Shown here piece after piece: positions 1 to 11,950 of a DNA stretch of 64,000 bases; position 1 is the stretch's first letter; each line of letters starts with the position of its first letter. This DNA comes from Brachionus manjavacas (Eukaryota; Rotifera; Eurotatoria; Ploima; Brachionidae): assembly GCA_019054805.1 (NCBI GenBank), contig JAHQIY010000027.1:858757-922756 (forward strand), read 5' to 3'. The notes under the pieces are model-generated. The model searched no databases. It saw only the letters and a list, made by a program, of their open reading frames with translations, and was not told the origin of the DNA. Both the position numbers and the translations under genes were made by a program.

Positions 1-1443
1 ACCGGTAAAGTAAAAAAAAAACCACTAATGTGAATATTTGAATATAAAGACCCTACATGTCATTGACCCACTGATCTTAAAAAAATTTTTGTAATAATTG
101 TCAGATAAGAAAAACAAATTAAAGAACAGATCATGGAAAAAATTCTTTCTAATATTAATTAAAATATTTAAGAAAATTTCGCTTTTTGTCTCGATTTTTT
201 ATTTTCAAAGGAAGAAAATCTTTTTTTTATTCAGTATTAAGCAGGAACCCATGTTTATCATAATTTAAAATGCATTTTTGTGATAATGTGTCTTACTCTC
301 TTAATTTTTAATATTGCTCACACTGAAAATTTAAGTTTTTTTTAAATTTTTCCGATCTCCTGTAATGAAATTTATTTTAAAAAAAATTATTTTTAAAATC
401 TTTATATAATTAAGAGTATTTTGGTGAAGTGCGTAGCTTGAAAAATGATCAGGATGTGCCATTTCAAAGCATGTGACTATTTTCTTAACTAATTGTCACA
501 TAAATAAAATAATTAAATATTTAGAATCATTTTAATACAAAATTTGCTTGAAAATTCACATGTCTCACACAAAAAGACTTCATAGACAAAATAAATTTTA
601 TAAAATCTAAAATAATATCTCCTAAAAATATTGAATCAATTTATTAAATTTTATTTAATAATTTTCAATATTCAATATCTTGAATATTCGTGGTGCAAAT
701 AATATGGTCTTGTCTTCAATTAAAATCGTCATGTGTGTTCAAGAAAAAGGGGGTGCTTATTTAGAGTCTCATTCGTGTTCAGATGACAATTAGCTAACCC
801 AAGATCAGCCAAAAAACAAAAATCCACCTTTTAAGCAAAAACCAAGTATTTACTCAGTAAAAGATGGAAATGAGAAAAAAAAGAGGTCTTTATTTCCCAA
901 ATGGATGTTCACATCATTACATTAAATTGTGCAATTTTACGTAAAATGACGTAAAAAAAGTAATAAAGTTTACTATTTTTTTTTTAAAAATTGTTTTATT
1001 AAATTCAAATTTTTTTATTAATTTTCCTCTTTTTCCTCTAAAATTCAGTTTTTTCTAGTCAGGATCTTACTAGAATTGGTACTCAAATACGGTAGCAGTC
1101 TGAGTGTATGTCAAGTTCAACTAATGTGAGTTAGGATTACTCTACAATCAAATTTATAAAATATTTAAAATTGGTATACATGGTTTTAATTTATTTTTTT
1201 AACTTTTTAAGCTTGTTTTACTTTTTTTTTACTCTTATTGAAAATTCATCATTCTTTACATGAACAAAACTCTCTCATTTTTTATTCCTCTTTTATTTTA
1301 AAGTCATTTTTTAATTGATCTTATTTTTAGAAACAATCTTTATTTGGTTGATTCGACCAAATATAAATTTAAATGAAAAATCTGTGGTTAGAACCATGAA
1401 AAAAGTCCAAATTTTGGATGCTAAAATTTATTTATTTTTTTAC
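1..1443. other. Non-coding stretch, inside a NOS intron
   Basis: No open frame with recognisable similarity on either strand. The last visible nitric oxide synthase exon (minus strand) ends at 1444 with a GT donor, so this stretch is the 5' part of the following intron, unless an exon here went unrecognised. I looked for the expected FAD-binding-domain exon on the minus strand and did not find it. The sequence is AT-rich with many homopolymers. Confidence 0.6.
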
Positions 1444-4400
1444 TTGTTTGGTTGATATCCAAGGACCTCTTTTTCGACAATCTCGAATGGTCTCAAGTTT
1501 TTTTCATAGATGTTTGACAAATTGGTCCAGATATTGTTAACCATCGGTTTATTCCCATTGAATGGAAGTGATCTGAGTTTTATTTTCTTAGCTCTGAGTA
1601 GTTTCGAGTCTAAAATTTGGTCCATTTCGTCTTTTTTGATTCTCAAACTGTTTTTAAACTCACTGAATGATGCCTAAAATTTTTGTTAACATTTTGCTTT
1701 AATTTTTGGAAAATATTTTACCATTAAAACATTCTTTAGCCAAGAATACATAGTCTTTTCTTCATGGTTAACTTGATCAGCTATATTTAGTGGGTAAATT
1801 TCATTTAGATCAAGATGCTTGAAAAAAGTTTGAACCAATTTCGGAAATGCACCGAAATTGTAGCAATAAGTGGAATCGCCAAAGCCCAGAATGCTGTATT
1901 TCACATGAGGATATGTCTTATCCATAAATGCTTTTTTTGCCATTTCTATTTCACCTCTGATTTATTTTTAAGATTTTTAGTAAATAATAAAAAAAAATTT
2001 TTTTGGAGTATATGTGATATTTAAGATTTTAAAATTAAATTTTTTAAATTTATTAAATAAAAAAAATTAAAGCCAAGTCTCCATCAAAATCACCAGATTT
2101 AAACCTTATACAATTTTTAAGAAACAAACTTGAAGTTTTTAAATGAGAAAAATTTATTTTAAACTTTTCCCTGAGAGATGTCAAAATTGTGTCGAGCATA
2201 AAAAAAAGTAAAGAACTTTATTGAACTTAAATTTCAACAAATTAAATCTTAAAACTTTTTTTGCGAGAAAACTACACAAAGTAAGCTCATTACTAAAAAG
2301 AGATACCTGCCAGATTGTTATGGTTTAATTGACAATATATTAATTTTCTAAGTATTATTTTTTTTTTAATAAAAAAATATTTTTTTTGGTTTTTAAAAAA
2401 ATCGAATATGTATCATCTTGAATTTGGTGACCAATTCAGAAAAATGGTATTTTTTTTATTTTTTTAAACAATAAAATTAAATCGATTTTTCAATTTATTA
2501 AAAGTAATAAACTCACTTTTTTTAAAATTTATTTTGAAATTTTTTATTTCAAAAGTATTTATATCAATAGCATTCAAAATGGACATTTAAAAAAGGAAAG
2601 AAAAATTTATAGACAATTAAATAATTCGTCAAATAGAAGAAACTTGCTAGAATTCGAGCCGAAAATTTCCTTTTATTTTAGTTGTATTTCTCAAAAAATG
2701 TGTCTCATTTAAAAGAAAATTTGCCACTCATTTTTCATTTAAAACATGTATTTTATTGTTTTCAGTGCAATTTAAGCATGGAATTCGATAATTAAAAGAA
2801 AAATGGGAAATTATTGAAGGTTCAGTAGAGATTACTACCTATTTAGAAAATTATTTTGAATATTGATAATAAAAATCCAGACTAATTAAAAGCAGAGTTG
2901 TTTAAAAGTCACAAGTCTCAAATCAAGTCCAAGTCCGGGCTTTAAAATTTTGAATACTGAAGAAGAATTGTGAAGACTTTTATGCTAAAATTGCAAGTAA
3001 ATTCTGAAATTAGACAACCCAGAAGTATAAATTTTTTGATTTAAAGCCTGATCTAGGAAATTAAAAAAAAAAAAATTTTAAAGTCCGGACTAGGACTATT
3101 TTTTTTAACACTCAAAAACCTCAGAGGTTTTTTTCGACCCTTTTTGGTACTTCTTTTGCTTGTTGTTCCAAAAATGTAATCTTTTTTTTCCATCAAAACT
3201 AAAATCCAAAAAATATTATAAATAATTAATTTTGATTACAAAACAATTTTATTTTAATGCTAAATAAAATTAATACCCGGAGAGGGTTTTTTGGGGTTAT
3301 ATTTAATCGACTTCTATAATTACTAAACCGTATAGTAACAACCCACTTCAGTATATGTCTTTTAAACTTTCTTTTCATTTTTTTTTAACTTGTTGATTTT
3401 ATTTTAATTTTTTATTAACTCTATTTTTATTTTATTTTTTTTTATAATTTATTCTGAAGTAGCTCTAGCTCGGTACAAAAAACAAATAAATATATAAAAT
3501 AAAAACATTTTTAGATATAGGTTCAGTTATTATAGAGAACGATTAAATATTAAACCCGTCTTTTTGGGTTATATTTATTAGATTTTTCCTTAAAATTAGA
3601 CATAATTTTTTTTAATATCAAAGCAAAATAAATAATAAAAAAAACCCGGTTTTGAGTGCTAATGACTTGGACTTTATTTTAAGACTATCAAAAACTCTGG
3701 TAAAAGATGTGCCATTTTCATTTGTTTATATTTTATATTTTTTTTAATTAAAAAATTTCAAAATAAGCTTTACAAAAAGTAAGTTAAAAAATTTAAATTT
3801 AAAAGGCGATTTTAAAAATGGATTTAAATAATATTCTTTTTTTGGTTAAATTATTTTTTACAACTAAAAAATGAATTCTTTAAAAAAGCCCAAAGTTGAA
3901 AATATCTTTTATTTGACTGAAAATGTGCAAGAAAAATCATACAAAATAAAAACTTACTTTTTTATCTTGTTCATTAAGTCTTCGAGTGTTTTTCCATTAG
4001 TTGGCGAATCGCCGTTGCCAGTAGTGCTAGCTATGGCTAGAACCAAATCTTCTGTGTCTAGCTCGGACAAGTTGTAATCATTAATGCATCGCAGCTTTTG
4101 AATAGTATTATTTAAATAAAATATATTTTTTGGCAGCTCTCACTTTGGTATTGAAAATTTTGCTGAATACATTAAAAGTGATTTCGGCAAAATTTTTCGA
4201 CTTTCCAGTCTGACTAGCATAGAGAATGCAGCACTTTGGTCGAGTTTTTAACTTTGCGTTTGCTGACACCAAAAATGGGAGCACACATTTGACCAGAGTT
4301 CTAAATTTTATTGAAATCTTTGGTAATCTTGGCATTTCCTGGAACAAAAAAAAACTAAGTAAAAAATCAAGCAGACATTTTTTGTTTACCTGATACTCAA

Positions 4401-7400
4401 AGTAAGGCTTTATGACATAGTTGAGCATTTCCATTCCAAATATTGGAGTAATATGGCCCGAAATCGGTGGAGTTATCCAAACCCAATCGCCCGGTGTTCC
4501 CCCCCGGATTCTCATTTCGTTCTCCCAGTGTTTGACAAAAGATTCTGACGCAGTGTGATGGTCAACAATAGTCACGCCAGCTTTGTTAAAAGAGTACAAA
4601 ACTGCCTTGTTTAGTTCAACCAAAACCTCATCTTTCCATAATGAAACATTGGTGCTTGTGTCCAAACCCATTACTTTAGCAATTACTCTTAGTTTGTCGA
4701 ATCTATTTGGCTCGGTTAAATCACGTCCAATCTCAGTGTTCATGTACCAGCCATTAAATGGCACACAATTGAAATAAGCACCTCCAGCGTCTAGGAGCAA
4801 AGATGAAACAGCTGGAACTGCGTACCATTTAAGCTTTAAGTCCCTGAATGCTTCGTATCTTTAATAAAATTAGTTATTTTATTAAATTTTTTTTCATAAA
4901 TTTATTCCCAAAGTTCTGATATCTTGCTCGATTTAGTCGAGGGGCCATGATGCATTCAAAAACAGAACATTAGACAAAAAAATGACCAAACATTTGACAA
5001 AAATGAATTGCCATTTAAAAAGTTAATTTGGAACTAAATTTTATGTCTTTTTTAGACAACTAAAATGTCATGAAATGGACTTTTAAATTTTTTTTAAGTC
5101 CAGGTTTTGACTTCATGGAAAAATTTGGTAAATTTCGAACATTTTACGTAAATTTATGTAAAAAAAATGTCCAAAAAATTGAAATTATTTGACACTTTTT
5201 AAAAAAAAAATGATTTTTTTTACCTTCAATATTTATTTTCAAAATTATGTATAAAAAAAGTAAACTATAATTTACGTAAATTTTGGTAAAATGTCAAAAT
5301 TACATTAAACATTTAAAAAGGTTAAAAAATATATAATAAAATTATAATTATTTTAAATTAAAATCTAGATAATAATCAAAGTAATAGGAAATCAAGGAGG
5401 TTGGTCAAACAATTAAAAAGAACTAAAACAACTCAAGATATTTTTTTTAACGTAAAAAAATCTAAATAAATTTTTTTTTTAATTTGATTTAAAATTTTAA
5501 TAAACCATTTTTTACTATTTTTTACCATTAAATTGATTTCATTTTACTAATTTTTACGTAAATTTTGGTAATTTTTTTTTATACATTATTTTGAAAATAA
5601 ATATTGAAACTGATAAATTATTTCAATTTTTGGACATTTCTTTATGAAAAAATTTGGTAAATTTCGAACATTTTACGTATATTATCGTAAATTACTAAAT
5701 CCCGAATTTTTTCATTCCCTACTTTAATCTTAACTGGATATAAATTTTTCCTATTTTTAAAAATCATGCAAAAATTTCTAGACCAGTTTATATCAATTCT
5801 GTTAAAAATAGACCATTCATTTAAACTTTTTGTTGTAACTTTTAATTTTATCAAAGCTGTTTCAAGGTGTTTTTCAGATATACTTATCATCTGCAAACAT
5901 TTTGATACTTAAATTTTTTAAATAAAAATGATAAATCATTAACAAAAATACGTGGTCCTAAACAGATCCCTGCGGTACACCTAATTTTAATTTACAGGTT
6001 TAGACATTTTACTGCCAATTCTAACTATCTGAGATCTATTTTCAAAATAGCTTGAAACAAGACCCAAAGAAGAATTATCAAACCATAATGGAAAAATTTT
6101 AAAAGTTATAAATTTGTATCAATAACATTGAATGCTTTCCTAAAGCCATTAAACAAAGAAACAGTTGTTTTATTTAGCTTTATTTATTTCACTAATATAC
6201 TCATGGATTACTGATTGACAAGAATGTCCATTTCTATAACCATGCTGCCTTTAAATAAAATCTTATTCGATTCGAAATAATAAGATATCTGTTTTATTTT
6301 TAAATAAAGGATTAAAAATGGCAATTTTCTAGTCTTCCGTAATATTTTTTATAACTAAACAATTATTAAAGAGCTATTATAATAATGGAACAAAAAATTC
6401 GACGATATGTTTAATGTGATGGAAAAAAAACATTCCTAGGTAAAAGGAGAGAAAATGTGCAGTAATGGTGAATATTCATTATCGCCAAATTTTATTATAT
6501 ATTCTGAAATAACAAAATGTTGGGATTATTTTTTTTTAAAAATAATTATTTTTGGTGCGAATAAATAAATTAATTTTGGCATTTTTTAAAAACTATGTTA
6601 TGAATAGTTATGAATTACGAAGATATAAAGAAAAGACATGTCCTTGGTTATTTCAATCATTTCAATTCAAAGAGTTTATCTTTAGATATTAAAATTAATA
6701 TTTAAATTCTAAAAAATTTAATTTCAAAAAATATTTTTTAAAAGGACTTATTATTTTCGAAAATATGATACAATTTTACACTTGTTTCAAAATGTTAAAT
6801 TTTCATCATTCTTCTCTATTAGATCACTACTTTTCTTCTTTTTGAAATTACGGAGACTTTGTATTAATTTAAATCATTTTAATGTAGCATCCTTTACATG
6901 TTATGTAGATTTAAAACGTTAATTAAAACAAAAATTTTTTAACCCATTTTAAAAATCGATTTTTTAATTTGAATTTTTTTATTCCGAACATGCTGCTACG
7001 AAAGATCGATCTTTTCTTTTTATTGCTTATTTTAAATTTAATTTTGAATGTTAGATACAAATACTTTTAAAATAAAAATTTACAAAAAACCTTTTATAAA
7101 TTCAAATTAAAAATCGATTTTTAAAATGGGTTAAATATTTTTGTTTTAATTATCTTTTTAAATCAACATAAAGGATGTTACATTAGTTTATTTAGAATTA
7201 AAATAAAAAATTTAACTTTCAATTGATTAACAAGGCAAAAATAAAACAAAATTCAAAAAGAATTACAGAAAATAACAGAAAAAATTACAGAAAGTAAAAT
7301 GACTGTTTGAAACATTATGGAATTGATTGAAATGGAAAAGATGGGTGCTAAGTGAATTTTGTTGGATTAAAATTCCAAAAACAGTCAGCAGCTGATGTAC

Positions 7401-8886
7401 AGAAAATGAGAAATATGAGAATTTTTTTTTTAAAAGGTCTTATTTTTTTTGAAAACTACATAAAATTCCAATTGTGAAATTTTCATCATTAAATCATCAT
7501 TATTTCAATTTTCATCATAGCATCATTATATCATATAAGATCATAAATTTTTTTTATCTTTAAAAAAATATCTGCTAACCATTACTTTAATAAAAATTAA
7601 AGCACATTAAACAAATACTTGACAATTAATAAATATTATTTATCTAAAAATTCTAACTCTACAAATCTTCGACTTTAAAAGCGACAAAAAAATGCTGCAG
7701 AACAAGAAAGGGCTATTGGAATAAAATAATAGCAACAGGAAAATTAATTATTTTAAAAATTTTAATAAAGATAATTTAAAAAATTTTTTTCTACTTAAAC
7801 AGTTATTTTTTTATGCTCAAAAAATTACTTTGGATGCACAATATCGACTTGTAGCACCAAATCAGCTGGTAGTTCAAACAACTCCGGTTTTTTTCCATCT
7901 ACCTGCAAAACAAGAGGCAATACTTCGAATTCAGTCCGCTTGCCCTTCCATCCCAAAGCTTCGCATATCTTTAGCAAGAAAAATTAAAAAATGAGCCCTA
8001 AAAAAATTTAATTTTTTACTCTGGTAAAAGCAATTTGTGATTTATCCCCGATGGTCTCATTTTCGCTGATTTCATAACCAGCATAGCATATCAATTGACT
8101 ATTCCAAATTGTCACATCTGGTCTATCTTTAACTCTTTGCCTGAAAACAGTGATGGCCGATCTGATATTTCCACCATTGGTGGCATATCTTAAATGTTCG
8201 CATATCATGTCGAACATCTCTTTGGTAGAAGTGCAGTGTCGACCATCGAACAGCTTTATTTTTGACCAGTTAATTCTGCCAATACATCGGGATGCATTTC
8301 TCCAGGCAGTTCTACAAGCAAACTCCAATTCTTCAAAGCCTAAATCAAAATATCCATTTTTTCTAAAGCCAATCTCCGCATGTTTTAGCCTCTCAGAATG
8401 ATCAGGCGAATTTTTTCTATTAATAAAATGAAATGAAAAAAAGCTCTTAAAAATTTATTCTTACTTATTTATTGACTCGAAATACTGATTTAAAAATTCC
8501 GCATTTTCTTCTCTAGCCTCGTTGGGCTCTTTTTGCTGATTGATTTTCACAAAGTTATTCTTCAATATTGAACCCTTGCAATGGGTTTTCGTGCAGCCAA
8601 GTCCCTAAATGTCACATTAGTTCAATTTCGAAAAAAAAATTAATGATTTCTGATCTACCTTAGCGGATTTGTTGTGAAAAGTTTCACTAAAGCTTCTTCC
8701 ATCACTGAAACTGTTCAAAACGGCAGCTCTAAAAGGACATGATGGCACCGGGCTGGTCCCCGATGAAACCTTGGCATGTGCACACACAGTCTTTGTACTT
8801 TTATTTGGTTTAATTGGGGGCTTTAGAGCAGAGGACGCGGCAAGACCGGTCGGACTTTCATTAAGTTTTTTTTTTAAAATGGGCAT
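1444..8886 (-). CDS. NOS: Nitric oxide synthase, 5' nine exons (partial gene)
   Basis: Makes NO and citrulline from arginine. Exons on the minus strand: 8886-8659, 8604-8465, 8416-8020, 7968-7829, 4858-4390, 4338-4144, 4094-3958, 1956-1722, 1673-1444. All junctions are GT/AG and phases agree, giving about 723 residues. The start is ATG at 8886, with an in-frame stop upstream at 8923. Visible landmarks: a CX4C zinc motif (C80, C85), the haem-ligand motif [10 protein letters not shown] (ligand near C167), the substrate motif GWYMNTEIG, the pterin region [10 protein letters not shown], a basic-hydrophobic calmodulin-type linker after FEYQ, then the FMN loop [10 protein letters not shown] and ASTTGNGD. 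The FAD/NADPH domain is outside the window. There is no PDZ domain, and no long autoinhibitory insert between GNGDSP and the [12 protein letters not shown] segment. Introns are 47-54 nt except intron 4 (2970 nt) and intron 7 (2001 nt), both filled with mobile-element debris. Confidence 0.95.
2072..2345 (+). pseudogene. Tc1/mariner-type transposase relic (C-terminal)
   Basis: Within NOS intron 7. The plus strand reads [20 protein letters not shown], which matches the Tc1 transposase motif around the last catalytic acidic residue (SPDLNPIE-type). Downstream, a degenerate frame near 2300 reads [13 protein letters not shown], similar to the Tc1 SMPRR..VI tail. Several stops and frameshifts separate the two, so it is dead. 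I could not delimit terminal repeats. Confidence 0.5.
2893..3113. mobile_element. hAT-type MITE relic
   Basis: The left end reads CAGAGTTGTTTAAAAGTC and continues with AAGTC-rich sequence. The right end, read in reverse, gives a degraded version (GAGTGTTAAA...) followed by the shared AGTCCGGACTTTAAAATTTT block. The left terminus is the same family as the better-preserved copies at 21037-21394 and 22146-22559. No target duplication is recognisable here. It lies in NOS intron 7. Confidence 0.5.
3440..3500 (+). repeat. Dispersed LINE-like 3' tail, family A
   Basis: An ATTT-rich lead is followed by ATTCTGAAG, a short palindromic AGCT..AGCT core, CGGTACA, and an (AAATA)n tail. The same arrangement recurs at 11545-11603 (plus) and 21655-21725 (minus). 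A conserved short core plus a simple A-rich tail is what 3' ends of truncated non-LTR elements look like; the assignment is inferred. Confidence 0.45.
5110..5690. repeat. Foldback element in NOS intron 4
   Basis: Long imperfect inverted arms run about 5166-5300 and 5530-5642; each can be read as AATGTCCAAAAA..TTGAAAT...TCAATATTTATTTTCAAAAT on opposite strands. Outside them a direct repeat of about 40 bp (GGTAAATTTCGAACATTTTACG core) occurs at about 5116-5155 and 5645-5685. No coding capacity. It probably represents a palindromic MITE; family unknown. Confidence 0.5.
5690..6410 (-). pseudogene. Non-LTR retrotransposon reverse transcriptase relic
   Basis: In NOS intron 4, in fragmented minus-strand frames: [20 protein letters not shown] (RT fingers region, near 6240), [15 protein letters not shown] (near 6050) and KLGVPQGSV (near 5965), then a degenerate [13 protein letters not shown]. 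The order matches a LINE reverse transcriptase. Multiple stops and frameshifts show it is inactive. It belongs to a different lineage from the Jockey-like copy at 25470-26605, judging by the GHSC motif. Confidence 0.75.
6864..7200. repeat. Palindromic MITE-like foldback element
   Basis: Inverted arms of roughly 110 bp lie at about 6866-6983 and 7088-7200, sharing blocks such as AACATCCTTTA, AATTAAAACAAAAAT and TTTAACCCATTTTAAAAATC. They are separated by about 105 bp. No ORF. It lies in NOS intron 4. Confidence 0.6.
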
Positions 8887-9455
8887 TTTTTTCAAATAAT
8901 TTTCAAATTTTCTTTTTGGTTTTTATATTAGATAAATAAGTAGGCCATGAATATGCTTTAAGGGTGATGATATCAGCTGACTATCATTATTTATATTTAA
9001 ATAACTCGAGTAGAAAAAAATTTTAATAAGCCATTTCAGTACAAGATAAAGTCCAAGACAAACACACGTAGAAAAATTCCCTGTAGGCTCTCGAGTTTCA
9101 ATTTATCAAACAGAGATAAAGAAAATCTATTTCCAACGACTGCAAGTGTTTAAAAATAAGATTTTCATTTTTAGAAAAATATTTATCTAAATTTAAAAAA
9201 TGGGCTTTTTAGAACGCATTCCGTTCGATGCCTTACCCTCCAATTTCAATGATCCATATGAAAATAAAATCGACAATTAAAAAAAAAGTTAAGCATAATT
9301 TTTAAAAATTAAATTTCAATTTAAATCACGTGATTTCTAATTTAAATTTTTTTATGGACATCAAACCAGGTAAAAAAATTGAACCAATTTTTTTTTCAAT
9401 TCAAATCTCGTTAAGAGAATAAAAAAAATTTAAAAAACGTTTATTCTATTTTTTG
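8887..9455. other. Intergenic, upstream of NOS
   Basis: The presumed NOS 5' flank and leader. A TATAAAA-like string occurs on the minus strand near 8920-8927, but it is only about 35 nt from the start codon, so its role is uncertain. Nothing else is recognised. Confidence 0.4.
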
Positions 9456-9464
9456 TTTTTTAAA

Positions 9465-10423
9465 GGGGTATTATTAATCGATCTCTTACATTACTTAAAC
9501 GATCACTTAATAAAATATATTATTTTATTTTTTTTATTTATAATATTATTTATTCGATTAATTTGATTAATTAACTGTCTCTAATAATAAATATTTATGT
9601 ATCCTGAGTTTTTTTGTCACTAAATTTACTGAAGATGAGTATGATTATGATGAATATAGCTCTTAACTTAATTAATGAACAGTTGAAATTATCTCTTGAT
9701 TTAATTTAATTATCTCCTGTGAGAGTTTTTTTTATGGATATTTTTTTTCAAAATTTCAAAAATTCAAAAATTTTTCAAAAATGTCTAACCAACAATTGAT
9801 ACTCAACTCTTTACCAAGACATATGACTAGCTAGTTTGTATGCATCTTTTTGGCTTTGCTGCAAATATGAAACTTGTCAAAATACCAATCGAAGCTAAGC
9901 AAGTAGTTATTGGACAAAAACCTAGAAGAGGTAGACCGTGTAAGTCTAAAAAGGCGCTTGAGTATCAATCAGAAGCAGATAAAGAAGAGAGAGTTGTCAG
10001 CTCAATCAAAGTTCTAAAGCGAAAGATAACAGAAGTAGAGGAAGAAATTCCATAAGAAACAATTATACCAACAAAAAAGAACAAAAAAACAATTGATAAG
10101 GAAGCTGAAAAAGTAGTGCAAGCATCAACCAGCAGTGATAAAAGTAAGAAAGTAGAAGCTCCACTAAAGAGAGGTAGAGGTAGACCAAGAAAAAACTTAA
10201 AAGAAATTTTTTTATTTGAAATTATTTAAATTTTTTATAATTCTTTTTTTTTAAATCAATTTAATAAATAAAAATAAGAGATAGTTTAAGTAAAATTAGT
10301 TGCTGTTTTATTTAATTTAGGAGACAGATTAATAACTATAAGTTAAGGGTATTTAGTAAAATAAGAGATAGAAAAATATTAGTGATCGATTAAGTAATTT
10401 TAGAGATCGATTAAATACCTCCC
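9465..10423 (+). mobile_element. MULE-derived DNA transposon, 959 bp, 9-bp TSD
   Basis: Terminal inverted repeats of about 50 bp: the left end starts GGGGTATTATTAATCGATCT and the reverse of the right end starts GGGAGGTATTTAATCGATCT. Both ends are flanked by the identical 9-mer TTTTTTAAA (9456-9464 and 10424-10432). Target duplications of 8-11 bp are typical of Mutator-like elements. The interior holds only the C-terminal end of a transposase, so it is non-autonomous. Confidence 0.85.
9834..10230 (+). pseudogene. MULE transposase C-terminal fragment (SWIM / AT-hook tail)
   Basis: Reads VCMHLFGFAANMKLVKIP, which resembles the end of the SWIM zinc finger (C-x-H) of Mutator-like transposases. 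PRRGRPCKSKKALEYQ follows, then a Lys/Glu-rich region and RGRGRPRKN, an AT-hook-like basic motif. There is an in-frame stop at 9828 and another at about 10053, so it is a broken remnant. It is wholly inside the 9465-10423 element. Confidence 0.6.
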
Positions 10424-10775
10424 TTTTTTAAATGTCAAAATTTTTTCATAAAATTTTAAATTTATAAAAACCTTAAAGAAAATTTTAATTAGACACTGCT
10501 TGAAAATTCAAAATGAGAAACTTGTTCCTTCTAAAAGAAAGTTCAATGATTATAAAAATATAGTTCATTTTTTTATTCCAAGTTCATCAGATATTGAATA
10601 TTTTGGCATACTTACAGAGATTAACTTTATTAGATAAAAATAGAAAATTCACTAGATATTATATTAAAACTAATAAAAAAAGACAAAAAAATTTATAAAA
10701 ATACTTTTTTACTAGATAAAGAAATTATTTGATAGGAAAATCAAAAAAACCGCATAAAATAAATCAGTACTTAAT

Positions 10776-11151
10776 TTTTTCTTCTTTTATTGAGCGATTC
10801 AAGAACATGTTCAGCATCAATTTGAATAATCTTTTAGGGCATCCTTTTAAGCAGAAATAGAATCTTTTTTCGCTTTCCTCTTGAGTTTTTCGTGTATCTC
10901 TTCTTGTCCATTTTAGAGAATCTAGTTGAGTAAAGTATTCGGTTGCTTCATTTAATTGCAGGCCTTCAAACGATAGTCTCTATTTTTTCCGCGACTATTC
11001 TTGACATTCTGTTCAGGATTCTGTTCAGTGAATTCAGAAGGTATAAGGCGAGTTTTTCTACTTCGTGTGTTTCGGTATCAGTGTTTTCACTGCTAGGTTC
11101 GGCGTTCTCGGAACTACTCGTATTCGAAGATTCAGTGTCTGGATATATCAT
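10776..11151 (-). pseudogene. Possible MULE transposase N-terminal fragment
   Basis: Starts at ATG 11151 (MIYPDTESSNTSSSENAEPS), Ser/Glu-rich. After a stop and frame change near 10966 it continues LNEATEYFTQLDSLKWTRRD and then RFYFCLKGCPKRLFKLML. The Trp/Arg-rich segment followed by a CxxxxC pair resembles the zinc-binding N-terminus of Mutator-like transposases. That is a weak, by-eye resemblance. The frameshift indicates decay. Confidence 0.4.
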
Positions 11152-11544
11152 TTTTCAATTGATTTAGTAAAGTAAAGCTAAAAGAACTTGAAGAGGATTG
11201 ATAACCTTTTGATTGAGTTTAATAAATTAATTTGTTAATTATAAAATATTGAGTAACTATTCAATTTTATCTAGTTAATTAATAAGATTATCTAGTAATT
11301 TAATTTTTTTCTCCAAGAATGTGTCCATTAATTCTTTTAGTTGATAATTTTATCAAGATTTTAAATTTATTATCTAATAGATAATTGTATTATATAGAAC
11401 ATTTAATGCATTTTGTCTACTAAGTTTTTACTTTCAACTCTCACAAACTTTTTTCATATTTTTATTTCTATTTTTTGATTTTATTTTACTTATTTTTTTA
11501 ATTTTTAATTTTACTTAACTTAATTTTTATTTTTTTATTTTTTT

Positions 11545-11603
11545 ATTTTTATTCTGAAGGAGCTTAAGCTCGGTACAGTTAACAAATAAATAAATAAATA
11601 ATA
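11545..11603 (+). repeat. Dispersed LINE-like 3' tail, family A
   Basis: Best-preserved copy: ATTCTGAAGGAGCTTAAGCT, then CGGTACA and AACAAATAAATAAATA. The core contains the 12-bp perfect palindrome GAGCTTAAGCTC. See the copies at 3440-3500 and 21655-21725. Confidence 0.5.
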
Positions 11604-11614
11604 AGTTATAAATT

Positions 11615-11733
11615 GCGGTGTAGATGATCAACTCGATGCAGTAGCCTCTGTGTCAGATCGGAGCCGTTGCTCAAAAAGGTACTTGAAAAGGAGATGAGCG
11701 CCTCCCCATTATCCACCAGGATAGAATAGGGAC
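11615..11733. other. GC-richer island of unknown origin
   Basis: About 120 bp of roughly balanced base composition in otherwise very AT-rich sequence, abutting a LINE-like tail. It contains GTTGCTC and GAGATGAGCGCCTCCCCATT. No long ORF, no tRNA fold or convincing pol III A/B boxes seen. It could be part of an unrecognised repeat. Confidence 0.35.
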
Positions 11734-11850
11734 AATTAAATATTATAAAAATAGCACAAAATTAATTTTATCATAAATTTTTTTTATTTAATAGCTTTTG
11801 GATTGCATATTTAATAAAATTTTTTTTTTTTTTTTTTTTTTCACAATAAG

Positions 11851-11906
11851 ATAGCTACCATAGCGAAACTACATCTAGTCTCGCTCCACAGGTCTCCTGC
11901 TGTAGC

Positions 11907-11950
<44 letters not shown>

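Noticed and set aside
8150-8401. Plus-strand frame opposite NOS exon 3 (also 4583-4777, 1815-2024, 3871-4077)
   Set aside because: Antisense or overlapping shadows of NOS exons; the minus-strand reading is clearly the conserved one.
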